In this document: positions 51,734-61,108 of the stretch, one piece after another
How the letters are laid out: the number at the start of each line of letters is the position of its first letter
How positions within the stretch are numbered: the first letter of the stretch is position 1
Assembly (NCBI RefSeq): GCF_005869225.1
Contig: NZ_SWFP01000003.1
Span: 806,001-870,000, forward strand
Origin: Dyadobacter bucti
Lineage (GTDB): Bacteria; Bacteroidota; Bacteroidia; Cytophagales; Spirosomataceae
Direction: 5' to 3'
Length of the DNA stretch: 64,000 bases
The notes under the pieces: model-generated
Seen by the model: the letters and a program-made list of their open reading frames with translations, nothing else
The model's database searches: none
What the model was told of the DNA's origin: nothing
Position numbers and translations under genes: made by a program

Positions 51734-54241
51734 ATGAAAAAACCGTTTTTGTCAACTATCAGATTTGCAGTATTCGCAGTTCTTTTTACTACTCATATAA
51801 ACACTGCAAATGCACAGGCCCCTAATCCCGGCGGGCAGTCCGCTATTCCCACCGGTAACTCAAAAATTTCAGGAATTGTACTGGATTCAGCTGCTTCCAA
51901 AGGCGTTGAATTTGCTAGTGTTGCATTATTCAGAGTTGCGGATAACAAAGCGGTAGATGGTTGTACCGCCGACGAGAACGGGAAATTCTCAATTGTCAAA
52001 GTAGCTCCGGGTGAATACAAACTGCTTATTTCATTCATCGGTTTCAAGGATAAGTCCATTGATAATATCAAAGTTGAAAAAGGAAAAGATATTGACCTCG
52101 GCTCTGTTCGGCTTGCAGGAAGTGTGCAGAATTTGCAGGAAGTAACGATTACAGGTGAAAAGTCCATGATTGAAGAGAAAGTGGACAGGCTGGTGTTCAA
52201 TGCTGAAAAAGATATTACATCAAAGGGCGGCGATGCATCCGATCTGCTGAGGAAAGTGCCGATGCTCTCCGTGGACCTGGACGGCAATGTCTCGCTCAGA
52301 GGTAGCTCCAATATCCGTGTTTTGATCAATAACAAGCCTTCTACGATCCTGGCCAGCAACGTTGCGGACGCTTTAAAACAGATTCCCGCAGATATGATCA
52401 AGTCTGTGGAAGTGATCACATCTCCTTCTGCGAAATATGATGCTGAAGGATCGGGAGGTATCATCAATATCATTACCAAAAAGAATAATCTTCAGGGGCT
52501 TATACTGAACGTGGATTCGGGCGTGGGTAACAGAGGTACCAATCTGGGCCTGAACGGAAGTTACAGAAAAGGCAAGATGGGTTTTACGCTGGGCGGTTTT
52601 GGCCGGGCATTTTATAACAAAGCTGAATCCACTTTAAACCAGACTACTTTCTCGGGAGGAAATTCCTATCTCACCAATCAGACTTCGAACGCGAAGGACA
52701 GAGGGATGTTTGGGCAGTATTCTTTGGGATGGGATTACGATCTCGGTAAAAATCAGGCACTTTCTGCCGGCTTGCGCTACGGGACAAGAAATTTTCTCCA
52801 GAAACAAAACCTTACCATCAACCAGTTTGAGAACAATGCGCTGGATGCCACATCTCAAAGGAAAGTAGACCGCAAGGATCTGTCGGGAACGGTGGATTTC
52901 AATGTGGATTACATTCGTACATTCAAACCGCAACAGGAATGGAGCATCTCCACTTTGTATAGCAGAACAGGGCTTACCAACAATTTCAATACGGATTTAT
53001 TGGGTGAATCGGGCAGTGTGGAAGGTCGGTTGAAAAACGAGAACAAGAACCATAATTCGGAATTTACATTGCAGACCGATTATCAGACTCCGATCGGAAA
53101 AAACCAGTTGGTGGAATTTGGCGCAAAAGGTATTTTCAGGACTGTTGACAGTGATTTTAAATACCTAATAGGAACTGAATCGGGAGACTTTATATTCAAC
53201 AGCAGCCAGCCTTCCGGCTCGCTGAACTATAACCAGAATGTTGCTGCAGGATACATTTCTTACACGCTGACCACCAAAAATAAATACACTTTTAAAGCCG
53301 GAACAAGATATGAGTACACCGGAATTACGGCTGATATGGGAGAGCAAGGCAAAGTTTCAATTCCTAATTACGGAAATCTGGTGCCCAGCATTAACGTTTC
53401 CAAAAGTATTTCGGGTAGTACCACTTTGAAAGCTGCATATAACCGAAGAATTCAGCGCCCTGGAATCCAGCAATTGAACCCGAATGTCAACTTGTCCAAT
53501 CCGCAGAGCATCAGTACCGGTAATCCTGCGCTTAGCCCCGAACTTACGGATAATTTTGAGGTTGGTTTGAGTTCAAATATTAAGAAGACCTATTTCAATT
53601 TTTCAGCTTTTGCACGGCAGACCAACAATTCAATTACGCAGGTAAGAATGGCGGTGGATACACTGCAAGGCGCGATCGTAACTACCTATGAAAACATCGG
53701 AAAGCAGCAGGCGTATGGTTTTAACCTTTTCGCGAACGTTTATCTTACCCCCAAATGGACATTAAACGGTAGTGTGGATGTATTGCATTCTTATTTATCC
53801 GGGCAGACCGTAAATGCAGAAGGCACGTCGGAAGCAGTGAGTAATTCAGGCTTCAATTATGGAGGACGTCTGATGTCGCAGCTTTCTCTTCCACAGGGTT
53901 GGGGATTACAGGCATTCGGTTTTTATCGTGGAAAGGAAATCCAGCTTCAGGGCACACGTACCGGTTTTTATATGTATGCATTAGGGTTTAAAAAGGATTT
54001 TGCAAATAAGAAAGGAAGTATCGGATTTGCAGCCGAGAACTTTATGACCAAGGGTGTGAGGTTTACATCAGATCTCAATTCGGCCCAGTTTGCACAGTCC
54101 AGCCGGACACAGCTTTATAACCGGAATTTTAAAATAACGCTGAATTATTCTATCGGTAAAATGAGTTTTGATGCACCGAAAAAGAAGACGAAATCGGTTA
54201 GTAATACAGACGTTGTCGGTGGTGGGGGAGACCAGAAATAA
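51734..54241 (+). CDS. TonB-dependent receptor with CarboxypepD_reg and OMP_b-brl_3 barrel
   Basis: An 835-aa outer-membrane protein. Signal peptide (INTANAQ), carboxypeptidase-regulatory-like domain at about 40-125 (SAASKGVEFASVALF, DENGKFSIVKV, FIGFKDKS), plug domain with LLRKVPMLSVDLDGNVSLRG and ITSPSAKYDAEGSGGIINIIT, then an OMP_b-brl_3 barrel. The usual TonB C-terminal strand is not obvious, and this subgroup may not all be true transporters. Monocistronic with its own terminator. Substrate unknown. Confidence 0.92.
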   Translation: MKKPFLSTIRFAVFAVLFTTHINTANAQAPNPGGQSAIPTGNSKISGIVLDSAASKGVEFASVALFRVADNKAVDGCTADENGKFSIVKVAPGEYKLLISFIGFKDKSIDNIKVEKGKDIDLGSVRLAGSVQNLQEVTITGEKSMIEEKVDRLVFNAEKDITSKGGDASDLLRKVPMLSVDLDGNVSLRGSSNIRVLINNKPSTILASNVADALKQIPADMIKSVEVITSPSAKYDAEGSGGIINIITKKNNLQGLILNVDSGVGNRGTNLGLNGSYRKGKMGFTLGGFGRAFYNKAESTLNQTTFSGGNSYLTNQTSNAKDRGMFGQYSLGWDYDLGKNQALSAGLRYGTRNFLQKQNLTINQFENNALDATSQRKVDRKDLSGTVDFNVDYIRTFKPQQEWSISTLYSRTGLTNNFNTDLLGESGSVEGRLKNENKNHNSEFTLQTDYQTPIGKNQLVEFGAKGIFRTVDSDFKYLIGTESGDFIFNSSQPSGSLNYNQNVAAGYISYTLTTKNKYTFKAGTRYEYTGITADMGEQGKVSIPNYGNLVPSINVSKSISGSTTLKAAYNRRIQRPGIQQLNPNVNLSNPQSISTGNPALSPELTDNFEVGLSSNIKKTYFNFSAFARQTNNSITQVRMAVDTLQGAIVTTYENIGKQQAYGFNLFANVYLTPKWTLNGSVDVLHSYLSGQTVNAEGTSEAVSNSGFNYGGRLMSQLSLPQGWGLQAFGFYRGKEIQLQGTRTGFYMYALGFKKDFANKKGSIGFAAENFMTKGVRFTSDLNSAQFAQSSRTQLYNRNFKITLNYSIGKMSFDAPKKKTKSVSNTDVVGGGGDQK

Positions 54242-54271
54242 TTACCAATGAGCTGACGTTTAAATATGGAC

Positions 54272-54305
54272 AAAAAAGACAGATTCTACGGGATCTGTCT
54301 TTTTT
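54272..54305 (+). terminator. Rho-independent terminator after the TonB receptor gene
   Basis: AAAAAAGACAGAT (54272-54284) pairs with ATCTGTCTTTTTT (54293-54305), 13 bp, with a T run. Confidence 0.93.
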
Positions 54306-54430
54306 GTTTTGTGTTACGCATATAAATTACAGAAAGCCGACGCTTTACATTTCGTTATTATAACGAGATATTTGTGTATTTTTGAAATACAACGATTTGA
54401 TTGAGGGGATAAACTAAAAAGCGACAAACC

Positions 54431-55132
54431 ATGAAATGGTCTTTTGTAATTCGTGAAAAACTGAAAGCTGCATTTTTGCTTGGTGGGATAATGGTCCTGA
54501 TTATTTTGGGCAACCTTTTTTCACGACATAACATGGAAGGCATAAACAAGTCGTTCTCGTCAATTTATCAGGATCGGCTGATTCCGGCCACTACGATTAT
54601 CTATCTGACAGAAAACCTGTATACAAAGCGGCTTTCGCTCGAAAAATTTGTGTTGTCAAAAGAGATCAAATCAGCCGAGGAGATCAGGGCGCAACTTCAG
54701 ATGAACAACAATAGTATTGATTCGCTCGTACAGATTTTTGAAAAAACATATCTTGTCGATCAGGAGGCTAAGAGTTTATCGGGCTTGAAAGACCGCATCA
54801 ATGAATATGTTTCATTGGAAAAAATGATAATCAACCTATGCGCGGCAGGCCTCCATGAAGAAGGGAAGGCGCTTTTTGCGGGGGATGGTGCCCATACTTT
54901 TCAAAGTACAATCGATACGCTGAACGAGTTGACCAGCATTCAGTCTATTGTCGGCAAGGAGCTGATGAGCGAATCGAAAAGCAATATGGCAAGTTTCGGT
55001 ATTATTTCCTTCTTGCAAATCGCGCTCTCGGTAATAATCGGCCTGATCATTCTTGTTCTGATCCAGAATTCCGGCATCATCAACAATCCCAAGATTGTAG
55101 CAGAAAAGAACCAATATTTTAACCTGAATTAA
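54431..55132 (+). CDS. Four-helix-bundle (4HB_MCP) membrane sensor-like protein
   Basis: A 233-aa protein with two membrane helices (FLLGGIMVLIILGNLF near residue 20 and IISFLQIALSVIIGLIILVLI near 205). They flank a periplasmic helical bundle of the 4HB_MCP type (SSIYQDRLIPATTIIYLTENLY, KRLSLEKFVLS). Chemotaxis receptors and kinases use this sensor, but here no HAMP, kinase or methyl-accepting domain follows. In Bacteroidota such stand-alone bundles are common and unexplained. Confidence 0.85.
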   Translation: MKWSFVIREKLKAAFLLGGIMVLIILGNLFSRHNMEGINKSFSSIYQDRLIPATTIIYLTENLYTKRLSLEKFVLSKEIKSAEEIRAQLQMNNNSIDSLVQIFEKTYLVDQEAKSLSGLKDRINEYVSLEKMIINLCAAGLHEEGKALFAGDGAHTFQSTIDTLNELTSIQSIVGKELMSESKSNMASFGIISFLQIALSVIIGLIILVLIQNSGIINNPKIVAEKNQYFNLN

Positions 55133-55144
55133 ATACGATAGGTA

Positions 55145-55189
55145 TCCAAATAAAATGGTCAGGAACGCCTCCTGACCATTTTATTTGGA
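55145..55189. terminator. Bidirectional terminator, 20-bp perfect inverted repeat
   Basis: Arms 55145-55164 and 55170-55189 are perfectly complementary over 20 bases around a 5-nt loop (core AAAATGGTCAGGA / TCCTGACCATTTT). It lies between convergent genes ending at 55132 and 55205. Confidence 0.92.
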
Positions 55190-55204
55190 AAATCAATCCA
55201 ATCA

Positions 55205-55756
55205 CTACTGACCGACTTTCCGGCCTTTCAAAGTTTCTCTTGAATTTTTGACCTGTTTAAGCAAGTCTTTTTTCACGAACAACCGCGTACCGCTTCCTCC
55301 CTGCATGTCAAATGTCCGTTCTTTATATTGAAATTTATTATTGGGCAGAACGTCAAGAAAATAATGTTGTCCGCTCAGGTTGAATTTCATCCCTTTTGTA
55401 TCCTGCTGTGTGTCGTCCCATGAAACATTGATAACGCCGTTGTCAGAGCTCAAAGAAACACCCGGTGTAAAAGGAAGTACATTGATAGTCTGGATGCTCT
55501 TGCCATTGCTCATTGTGATCTGTCCTTCGGGATTGACTTTGATATCGTTCGGGTCCACAACTTCGCGGCGGATATTGATTGCTTTATCGTTGAAGAACTG
55601 CACTTTTTCAATCGGGATATTGGCGGCTTCCAGGTCTCTTCTTAAATCTTCTGTAAATACTGTGTAATTGGAGAGGGGCACTGAATTCATGGTGGTACAA
55701 GCCGAAACGCTGCTTAAAATTAGTACACCGGCAAAAAGTTTTTTAATCAGATTCAT
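55205..55756 (-). CDS. Hypothetical lipoprotein
   Basis: A 183-aa protein with a signal peptide and lipobox SVSAC followed by TTMNS. The mature part begins YTVFTEDLRRDLEAANIP and is mostly short beta strands ending in a basic tail (RETLKGRKVGQ). Family not recognised. Probably an envelope lipoprotein of beta-rich fold. Divergent from htpG. Confidence 0.7.
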   Translation of the reverse strand: MNLIKKLFAGVLILSSVSACTTMNSVPLSNYTVFTEDLRRDLEAANIPIEKVQFFNDKAINIRREVVDPNDIKVNPEGQITMSNGKSIQTINVLPFTPGVSLSSDNGVINVSWDDTQQDTKGMKFNLSGQHYFLDVLPNNKFQYKERTFDMQGGSGTRLFVKKDLLKQVKNSRETLKGRKVGQ

Positions 55757-56003
55757 ATTTATATAATTCGTGTTTCTTGTGGACTCTATTTGGATGATTG
55801 CGGTTTTTAAATGCTTTTATGGACGCAATATTAACAAAAAAGACGATGAGTTACCAACCAATCGATTGATGGTATCCGCAGTATCTTCCTACTGACAATG
55901 TGTCAGCAGGATTGGGTTTTGATTGTATTTGGAACGCATATTTTTAGTGCGTATTGCAGGACAGAAAACAATTCTAAAATATAAAACCAAAAAACAAACC
56001 ATT

Positions 56004-57842
56004 ATGGAATCAGTGATTCAGGAAAAAGGAAATCTCAGTATTCACACCGAGAACATCTTTCCGATTATTAAAAAATTCCTTTACTCGGACCACGAAATTT
56101 TTTTAAGAGAATTGGTATCAAATGCAGTTGATGCTTCTCAGAAAATTAAAAAGCTGGCTTCTTACGGAGAGTTTAACGGGGAGCTGGGGGATTTGAAGGT
56201 AGTTGTTAAGCTTGATGTTCAGGCTAAAACAATTACTATCAGTGACAAAGGTATCGGTATGACGGCCGATGAAATTAAAAAGTATATCAATCAAATCGCA
56301 TTTTCAGGCGCTACTGAATTTGTTGAAAAATATAAAGACAAAGGCGAGGACGGCAAAGGTGACAAGGGAATCATCGGCCATTTCGGGCTGGGCTTCTATT
56401 CTGCTTATATGGTTTCAGAAAACGTCGAGATCATTACCAAGTCATACAAGGACGGTGCAGAGGCCGTGCGGTGGCAATGTGACGGTTCGACCGAGTTTGA
56501 ACTGACCAGTGCTGAAAAAGACGAGCGTGGTTCGGATATTATCCTGCATATTGCCGGGGATTCGGAAGAGTTTTTGGATGCAAGCCGCTTGCGTGGTATT
56601 CTTGAAAAATACGGGAAGTTCCTTCCGATTGAAATCGAGTTTGAAGACAAGATCATTAACAACCCGAATCCGATCTGGACCAAAAATCCTTCCGAACTGA
56701 CTGACGAGGATTACCTTGCTTTCTATAAAGAACTACATCCTTTCAGTGAAGACCCTCTTTTTTGGATCCATTTAAATGTTGATTATCCGTTTAATCTTAC
56801 CGGAGTTCTTTATTTCCCGAAACTAAGAAATGATTTCCAGGGACAGCGTGAGAAAATCCAGCTTTACAGCCGCCAGGTTTTTATTACGGATGAAGTAAAA
56901 GATATCGTTCCGGATTTCCTTCAGTTACTGCATGGTGTGATTGATTCGCCGGATATTCCCCTTAACGTATCGAGAAGTTACCTGCAGGCAGATGGTAATG
57001 TGAAGAAGATCAATGGCTACATTACCAGAAAGGTAGCGGACAAGTTGCTTGAAATCTTCAGAAATGATCGTGAAGGTTTTGAAAAGAAATTCGATGATAT
57101 CGGCCTTTTCGTGAAGTATGGTATTATCAGTGATGATAAATTCTATGAAAAAGCGAAAGACTTCTGTCTTGTAAAAAATACAGAAGGAAAATTCTTCACC
57201 TTCGAAGAGTACCGTGAGCATATCAAAGAAAACCAGACAGACAAAAATGATATGCTGGTTTGGCTTTACACCACCGACGAGAAAAAACAGGATGCGTTTA
57301 TTCAGTCGGCGAAGAAGAGAAGTTACGACGTGCTTGCACTGACCAGTGTAATTGATTCACATTTTATCAATGCACTTGAACAAAAAATAGAGAAAACGAC
57401 TGTAAAGCGTGTGGATGCGGATACGCTTGATAAGCTCGTTGAAAAGGATGTGAAGCTTGAGAGCATTCTGTCGGCGGATGATCAGGAAAAGGTGAAGAAG
57501 ATTTTTGAAGAGGTTGCAGGCAATAAGGGTGCTAACATCCAGGTGGAAGCTATGCCGGTTGACGAACTTCCAGTTGTCATTACTTTCCCTGAATTTATGC
57601 GCCGCATGACCGATATGCAAGCTAGTTCCGGGCAGCGTTCTATGTTTGGTGATATGCCGTTGATGTCGACGGTTTCACTTAACTCCAACCATCCCGTAAT
57701 TGGCCGGATCCTTCAAACGGAGAATGAGGAAAGTCAGAAAACACTTGCCAAGCAGGTTTATGACCTTGCGTTACTTTCACAAGGTTTGTTAGTCGGAAGT
57801 GACCTTACGCAGTTCATCCAGAGAACCGTAACTACGCTGTAA
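56004..57842 (+). CDS. htpG: Molecular chaperone HtpG (Hsp90)
   Basis: A 612-aa Hsp90. GHKL ATPase motifs: RELVSNAVDASQKI near 30, SDKGIGMTADEI near 85 and GIIGHFGLGFYSAYMV near 120. Middle-domain catalytic loop LNVSRSYLQAD near 325. C-terminal dimerisation domain complete. The frame is open back to 55923, but the family N-terminus (MESVIQEKGNLSIHTENIF) starts at 56004. Slightly shorter than E. coli HtpG. ATP-dependent folding of client proteins in the cytosol. Confidence 0.97.
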   Translation: MESVIQEKGNLSIHTENIFPIIKKFLYSDHEIFLRELVSNAVDASQKIKKLASYGEFNGELGDLKVVVKLDVQAKTITISDKGIGMTADEIKKYINQIAFSGATEFVEKYKDKGEDGKGDKGIIGHFGLGFYSAYMVSENVEIITKSYKDGAEAVRWQCDGSTEFELTSAEKDERGSDIILHIAGDSEEFLDASRLRGILEKYGKFLPIEIEFEDKIINNPNPIWTKNPSELTDEDYLAFYKELHPFSEDPLFWIHLNVDYPFNLTGVLYFPKLRNDFQGQREKIQLYSRQVFITDEVKDIVPDFLQLLHGVIDSPDIPLNVSRSYLQADGNVKKINGYITRKVADKLLEIFRNDREGFEKKFDDIGLFVKYGIISDDKFYEKAKDFCLVKNTEGKFFTFEEYREHIKENQTDKNDMLVWLYTTDEKKQDAFIQSAKKRSYDVLALTSVIDSHFINALEQKIEKTTVKRVDADTLDKLVEKDVKLESILSADDQEKVKKIFEEVAGNKGANIQVEAMPVDELPVVITFPEFMRRMTDMQASSGQRSMFGDMPLMSTVSLNSNHPVIGRILQTENEESQKTLAKQVYDLALLSQGLLVGSDLTQFIQRTVTTL

Positions 57843-57862
57843 GCGAGTAATCGTTATCAATA

Positions 57863-57901
57863 AAAAACCGCCCAGGATTATAGATCTTGGGCGGTTTTTT
57901 A
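57863..57901. terminator. Bidirectional terminator between htpG and the oxidoreductase gene
   Basis: AAAAAACCGCCCA (57863-57875) pairs with TGGGCGGTTTTTT (57889-57901), 13 bp, with A and T flanks serving both converging genes. Confidence 0.93.
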
Positions 57902-57977
57902 TTGATCGGAAAATTCCAACAAAACTAACCGTTTCCGGTGGCTTTGAAATCAATTCTGATTTGAAACTGAAATCATT

Positions 57978-59084
57978 TTAGTTTAAAACGAGCTCACCAA
58001 GTGCTTTTTTGGTGAATCCTTTCAATTCGGCTGTACGTTGCTCGTGGATTTTTTTGGTCCAGGCCGGATCTGCCAGTAAAGGACGGCCTACTGCAACGAG
58101 GTCAAAATCGCCACGGTCCATTCTCCGCACCAGCTCATCCAGCGAAGCGGGCTGCGAACTTTCACCTGCAAACGCAGCCAGAAATTCTCCGTTCAGGCCA
58201 ATGGAACCAACTGTAATGGTCGCTTTTCCACTTACCTTTTTAGCCCAACCAGCAAAATTAAGGTCAGAACCATCGAACTCAGACTCCCAGAAACGGCGTT
58301 GCGAACAGTGGAAAATATCGACGCCTGCATCTGCCAGCGGCGTTAGCCAAGCCTCCATCTCCTGAGGGGTTTTTGCCAGCTGGTTAGTATATGCAGAGGG
58401 TTTCCATTGCGATAACCGCAGAATTACGGCAAATTCTTCACCTACTTGCTTTCGCACTTCCTTGATCACTTCGACTGCGAACCGGCTGCGTTCAGGTAAA
58501 GTTTTTCCACCGAAGATATCAGTTCTTTGGTTCGTTTCTTCCCAAAAGAACTGGTCGATCAGGTATCCGTGTGCGCCATGAAGTTCAAGTGTATCAAAAC
58601 CCAATCTTTTTGCATCTGCAGCAGCACGGCCAAATGCCGCGATCGTATCAGCAATATCACTGTCTGTCATAGCCTTTCCATTCTTAAAGCCAGGCCGCCC
58701 GAAGCCGGAAGGACCTTCAAAAGGCTCAGCAGGAAGCCACCCGGAATGGTGATCATCCATCACGCCCATGTGCCATATTTGCGGCCCCATTGAACCTCCG
58801 GCAGTATGCACACCATCAATGACCTTTTGCCAGCCAGCCAATGCTTCAGTTCCATAGAAGTGCGGGATATTGGGATCGTTAGATGATGCAACGCGTTCGA
58901 TAACAGTTCCTTCAGACAATATCAAACCTACTTCGCCTTGCGCACGCTTGGCATAATATGCTGCTACCAGGTCGGTAGGAACGCCATCGGGGGAGAAAGA
59001 TCGTGTCATGGGGGCCATAACGATCCGGTTCTTTATATTCAATGATTTCAGGTTAAAAGGCCTGAATAGACTATCCATGTTCAT
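57978..59084 (-). CDS. Old yellow enzyme family NADH:flavin oxidoreductase
   Basis: A 368-aa FMN-dependent TIM barrel. IVMAPMTRSFSPDGVPTD, LHGAHGYLIDQFFWEETNQRTD with the active-site His pair, and FDLVAVGRPLLADP at the C-terminus for phosphate binding. Reduces activated C=C bonds such as enones. It lies 21 bases downstream of an ArsR regulator on the same strand, suggesting control by electrophile or redox stress. Confidence 0.94.
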   Translation of the reverse strand: MNMDSLFRPFNLKSLNIKNRIVMAPMTRSFSPDGVPTDLVAAYYAKRAQGEVGLILSEGTVIERVASSNDPNIPHFYGTEALAGWQKVIDGVHTAGGSMGPQIWHMGVMDDHHSGWLPAEPFEGPSGFGRPGFKNGKAMTDSDIADTIAAFGRAAADAKRLGFDTLELHGAHGYLIDQFFWEETNQRTDIFGGKTLPERSRFAVEVIKEVRKQVGEEFAVILRLSQWKPSAYTNQLAKTPQEMEAWLTPLADAGVDIFHCSQRRFWESEFDGSDLNFAGWAKKVSGKATITVGSIGLNGEFLAAFAGESSQPASLDELVRRMDRGDFDLVAVGRPLLADPAWTKKIHEQRTAELKGFTKKALGELVLN

Positions 59085-59105
59085 ACACTAGTTGTTATTA
59101 ATTAA

Positions 59106-59405
59106 TTATAATTCTGATTGAATAAGCTGGCTCAATGCTGCAAATGCTTCCTCATTACGGCGGTAATAAGTCCATTGACCCAGGCGGGTTGATTTTACTA
59201 GGCCTGCGCGCTGAAGAGTAGTTAAATATTCGGATACAGTGGATTGTGTGAGCCCGGCCTTCTGCTGGATCTGACCAACACAAACGCCATGCTCAAACCC
59301 GAATTCTTTCTGACCGGGGAAACTATCCTCCGGCTCTTTAAGCCATGCAAGGATATTTAGCCGCGTTTTATTAGATAATGCCTTGAAGATCTCTACTTGT
59401 TCCAT
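59106..59405 (-). CDS. ArsR family transcriptional repressor
   Basis: A 99-aa winged helix regulator from the Met at 59405. FKALSNKTRLNILAWL, QQKAGLTQSTVSEYLTTLQRAGLV with recognition helix, then the wing TRLGQWTYYRRNEE. One possible sensing cysteine is in HGVCVGQ. There is no classic metal box, so it may sense redox or electrophiles. A longer start at 59459 would run through the operator palindrome and was rejected. First gene of the operon with the OYE enzyme. Confidence 0.93.
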   Translation of the reverse strand: MEQVEIFKALSNKTRLNILAWLKEPEDSFPGQKEFGFEHGVCVGQIQQKAGLTQSTVSEYLTTLQRAGLVKSTRLGQWTYYRRNEEAFAALSQLIQSEL

Positions 59406-59413
59406 AGCTCGGG

Positions 59414-59441
59414 AGATATATCGGCTTTTCTCGATATATCT
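59414..59441 (-). promoter_or_regulatory. ArsR operator palindrome
   Basis: AGATATATCG (59414-59423) and CGATATATCT (59432-59441) are a perfect 10-bp inverted repeat with 8-base spacer, 9 bases ahead of the ArsR start. Size and position fit autorepression of the ArsR-OYE operon. Confidence 0.72.
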
Positions 59442-59731
59442 ATAAACATAGGATGCCAAATTTTAGTTTACAGGCGTATGATTTTTTATTGGGAAGGAAG
59501 GAAATGCAGTCAAAAATATCAATGCGCTAAGCAATTGATCTGAAGCGAGAGATGTACAGCTGGCATGTGTTCATCATAGCCAGTTGCAGTTATTTTGAAG
59601 ATACTGATTAACTTATCTGTTCCATCTTTCCGCGGATAGAGGTACCAAAGCTGCACACGCGGAGATTTCGATTTGCAGAACGTAAATGTCCGAAACTGAT
59701 GTCTGGATAGTTCTTTTTAGAAGGTTAGATA

Positions 59732-60250
59732 CTACGGGTTTCTGCCGGCGATCAGCTGGTCTTTCAGCTTCTGCAATTCTTCCCACTTCCCTTCTTTTGC
59801 AAGGACGGCCTGTCCAGGCCAGGATCCTGGATCGTGAACCTGGAATCTTGGCCCGGCGCTTTTCAGGACGCCTGCTATTCTGACCGGGTTAATATCAGCC
59901 AGCTGTTCGAAGGTATAGATGCCTTGTTTATTCAATAACTCTTCTATTCTGGGGCCAATTCCTTCGATGATTTTCAGGTCATCCGGATCACGTTTGGGTG
60001 CCGGATCGGGGTAAATAGTGCTGGCAATTTTAGCGGTAACAGGCACAAAAGGCCTATCCTTTTCAGCATCGACGTATCGGGCGAGTTCCTCTTTCTTTTC
60101 TTGGATGGTAATTTTGAGGTCGTCCACTTTTTTGCTAACAATACGTCTGCCGAGAAACCAGGCGAGATATGCGACTCCGCAAAGTGGTATTAAAATTTCA
60201 GCTACTGAGATCAACAGATCCTGTAAGTCCAGTGTGGTAATATCTTTCAA
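59732..60250 (-). CDS. Membrane-anchored helix-hairpin-helix protein
   Basis: A 172-aa protein. N-terminal membrane helix (LISVAEILIPLCGVAYLAWFLG) and a short coiled coil (VDDLKITIQEKKEELARYV). The HhH domain at about 92-172 has DDLKIIEGIGPRIEELLNKQG and YTFEQLADINPVRIAGVLKSAG. This DNA-binding-like domain is often seen in Bacteroidota as a tail of membrane proteins. Third gene of an OmpA-like, small membrane protein, HhH cluster. Function unknown. Confidence 0.8.
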   Translation of the reverse strand: MKDITTLDLQDLLISVAEILIPLCGVAYLAWFLGRRIVSKKVDDLKITIQEKKEELARYVDAEKDRPFVPVTAKIASTIYPDPAPKRDPDDLKIIEGIGPRIEELLNKQGIYTFEQLADINPVRIAGVLKSAGPRFQVHDPGSWPGQAVLAKEGKWEELQKLKDQLIAGRNP

Positions 60251-60264
60251 GTTTTTCTCAAGGT

Positions 60265-60447
60265 TTATTTTTCGAAACGATAGTTTCTCAATTCACGATT
60301 TAGTTTTGCCAGCCTGTGTTTAAGGCCTTTGACCTTTGATTTCTCTGATCGTAAACCGATCAGAAAACCAAGTATTGCAGTGACTGAAAACATCACTGCG
60401 TAAGGCCATATTACTTGAAATCCTTCAAAAAGAGTTACTTCCTGCAT
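60265..60447 (-). CDS. Small one-helix membrane protein
   Basis: A 60-aa protein from the Met at 60447. Membrane helix VIWPYAVMFSVTAILGFLIGL followed by a basic amphipathic helix (KSKVKGLKHRLAKLNRELR). It lies 25 bases after the OmpA-like gene and 14 before the HhH gene, on the same strand. The upstream extension to 60501 overlaps the OmpA-like stop and was rejected. Confidence 0.68.
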   Translation of the reverse strand: MQEVTLFEGFQVIWPYAVMFSVTAILGFLIGLRSEKSKVKGLKHRLAKLNRELRNYRFEK

Positions 60448-60472
60448 CTTAAATAAATAAAAAAGTAAATAT

Positions 60473-61000
60473 TTATTGAGCAACAGCCGTAGTGGTACCA
60501 TTGCTTACTCCAAGTTCGATAGCGCCTCTTACAGAATCTGCATCCATGACCATATCCGGTTTTACACGGGCTCTGAATTTGAGCAGGGAGTCGGGAAGGC
60601 CTTTGCTGAGAAAGTATTTTTTGATACGAAACGCCCTGGCGAGTCCGAGGTTGGGAAATACCGTTTTATTGGTTTCGTCGGCAGAATAAAAGCCCGTGAT
60701 GGTCACAACTTTGCCGCGGGCAGTTGCGTAAGTAGTTAGTGAGTCCAGTATTTTTTTTACCGGATCAAGATCAAGACTGTCACCCGACCTGGCAAAACTG
60801 AAACCGCTTTTTGCAGGTTGGCTGGGCTTGTCCGCGTCAGCTGTTTTTACAGGTGCGGCCGGGAGAATTGTATCCATTTCCGTCAGCTGGCTTTTCATGG
60901 CCCACATGTCGGAATTTTTGAGTTTGAAAACGTGCCAATACGTTGATCCCAGGATCCAGATTGTAAGAAGAGTCCATAAAAAGAACTTACTTTTTGACAT
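60473..61000 (-). CDS. Membrane-anchored OmpA-like domain protein
   Basis: A 175-aa protein with an N-terminal membrane anchor (FFLWTLLTIWILGSTYWHVF), a proline-rich linker and a C-terminal OmpA/MotB-like fold: VVTITGFYSADETN and GLARAFRIKKYFLSKGLPD, as in TGHTDxxG...ARA...YL. It may touch peptidoglycan, though the key Asp/Arg contacts are degenerate. First gene of the three-gene cluster. A similar layout would suggest an envelope scaffold with the HhH protein. Confidence 0.75.
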   Translation of the reverse strand: MSKSKFFLWTLLTIWILGSTYWHVFKLKNSDMWAMKSQLTEMDTILPAAPVKTADADKPSQPAKSGFSFARSGDSLDLDPVKKILDSLTTYATARGKVVTITGFYSADETNKTVFPNLGLARAFRIKKYFLSKGLPDSLLKFRARVKPDMVMDADSVRGAIELGVSNGTTTAVAQ

Positions 61001-61072
61001 GTTCTATCCTATTTTCAGTAGTTGTGTAGTTTAATACAAAGCAGTTTTTCCGAGCATCATACCCTTAAAACC

Positions 61073-61102
61073 AAAACAGCCGTGATATTTCTACCACGGC
61101 TG
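61073..61102 (-). terminator. Rho-independent terminator of rho
   Basis: CAGCCGTG (61077-61084) pairs with CACGGCTG (61095-61102) and TTTT follows on the minus strand, just after the rho stop. Confidence 0.85.
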
Positions 61103-61108
61103 ATTCAT

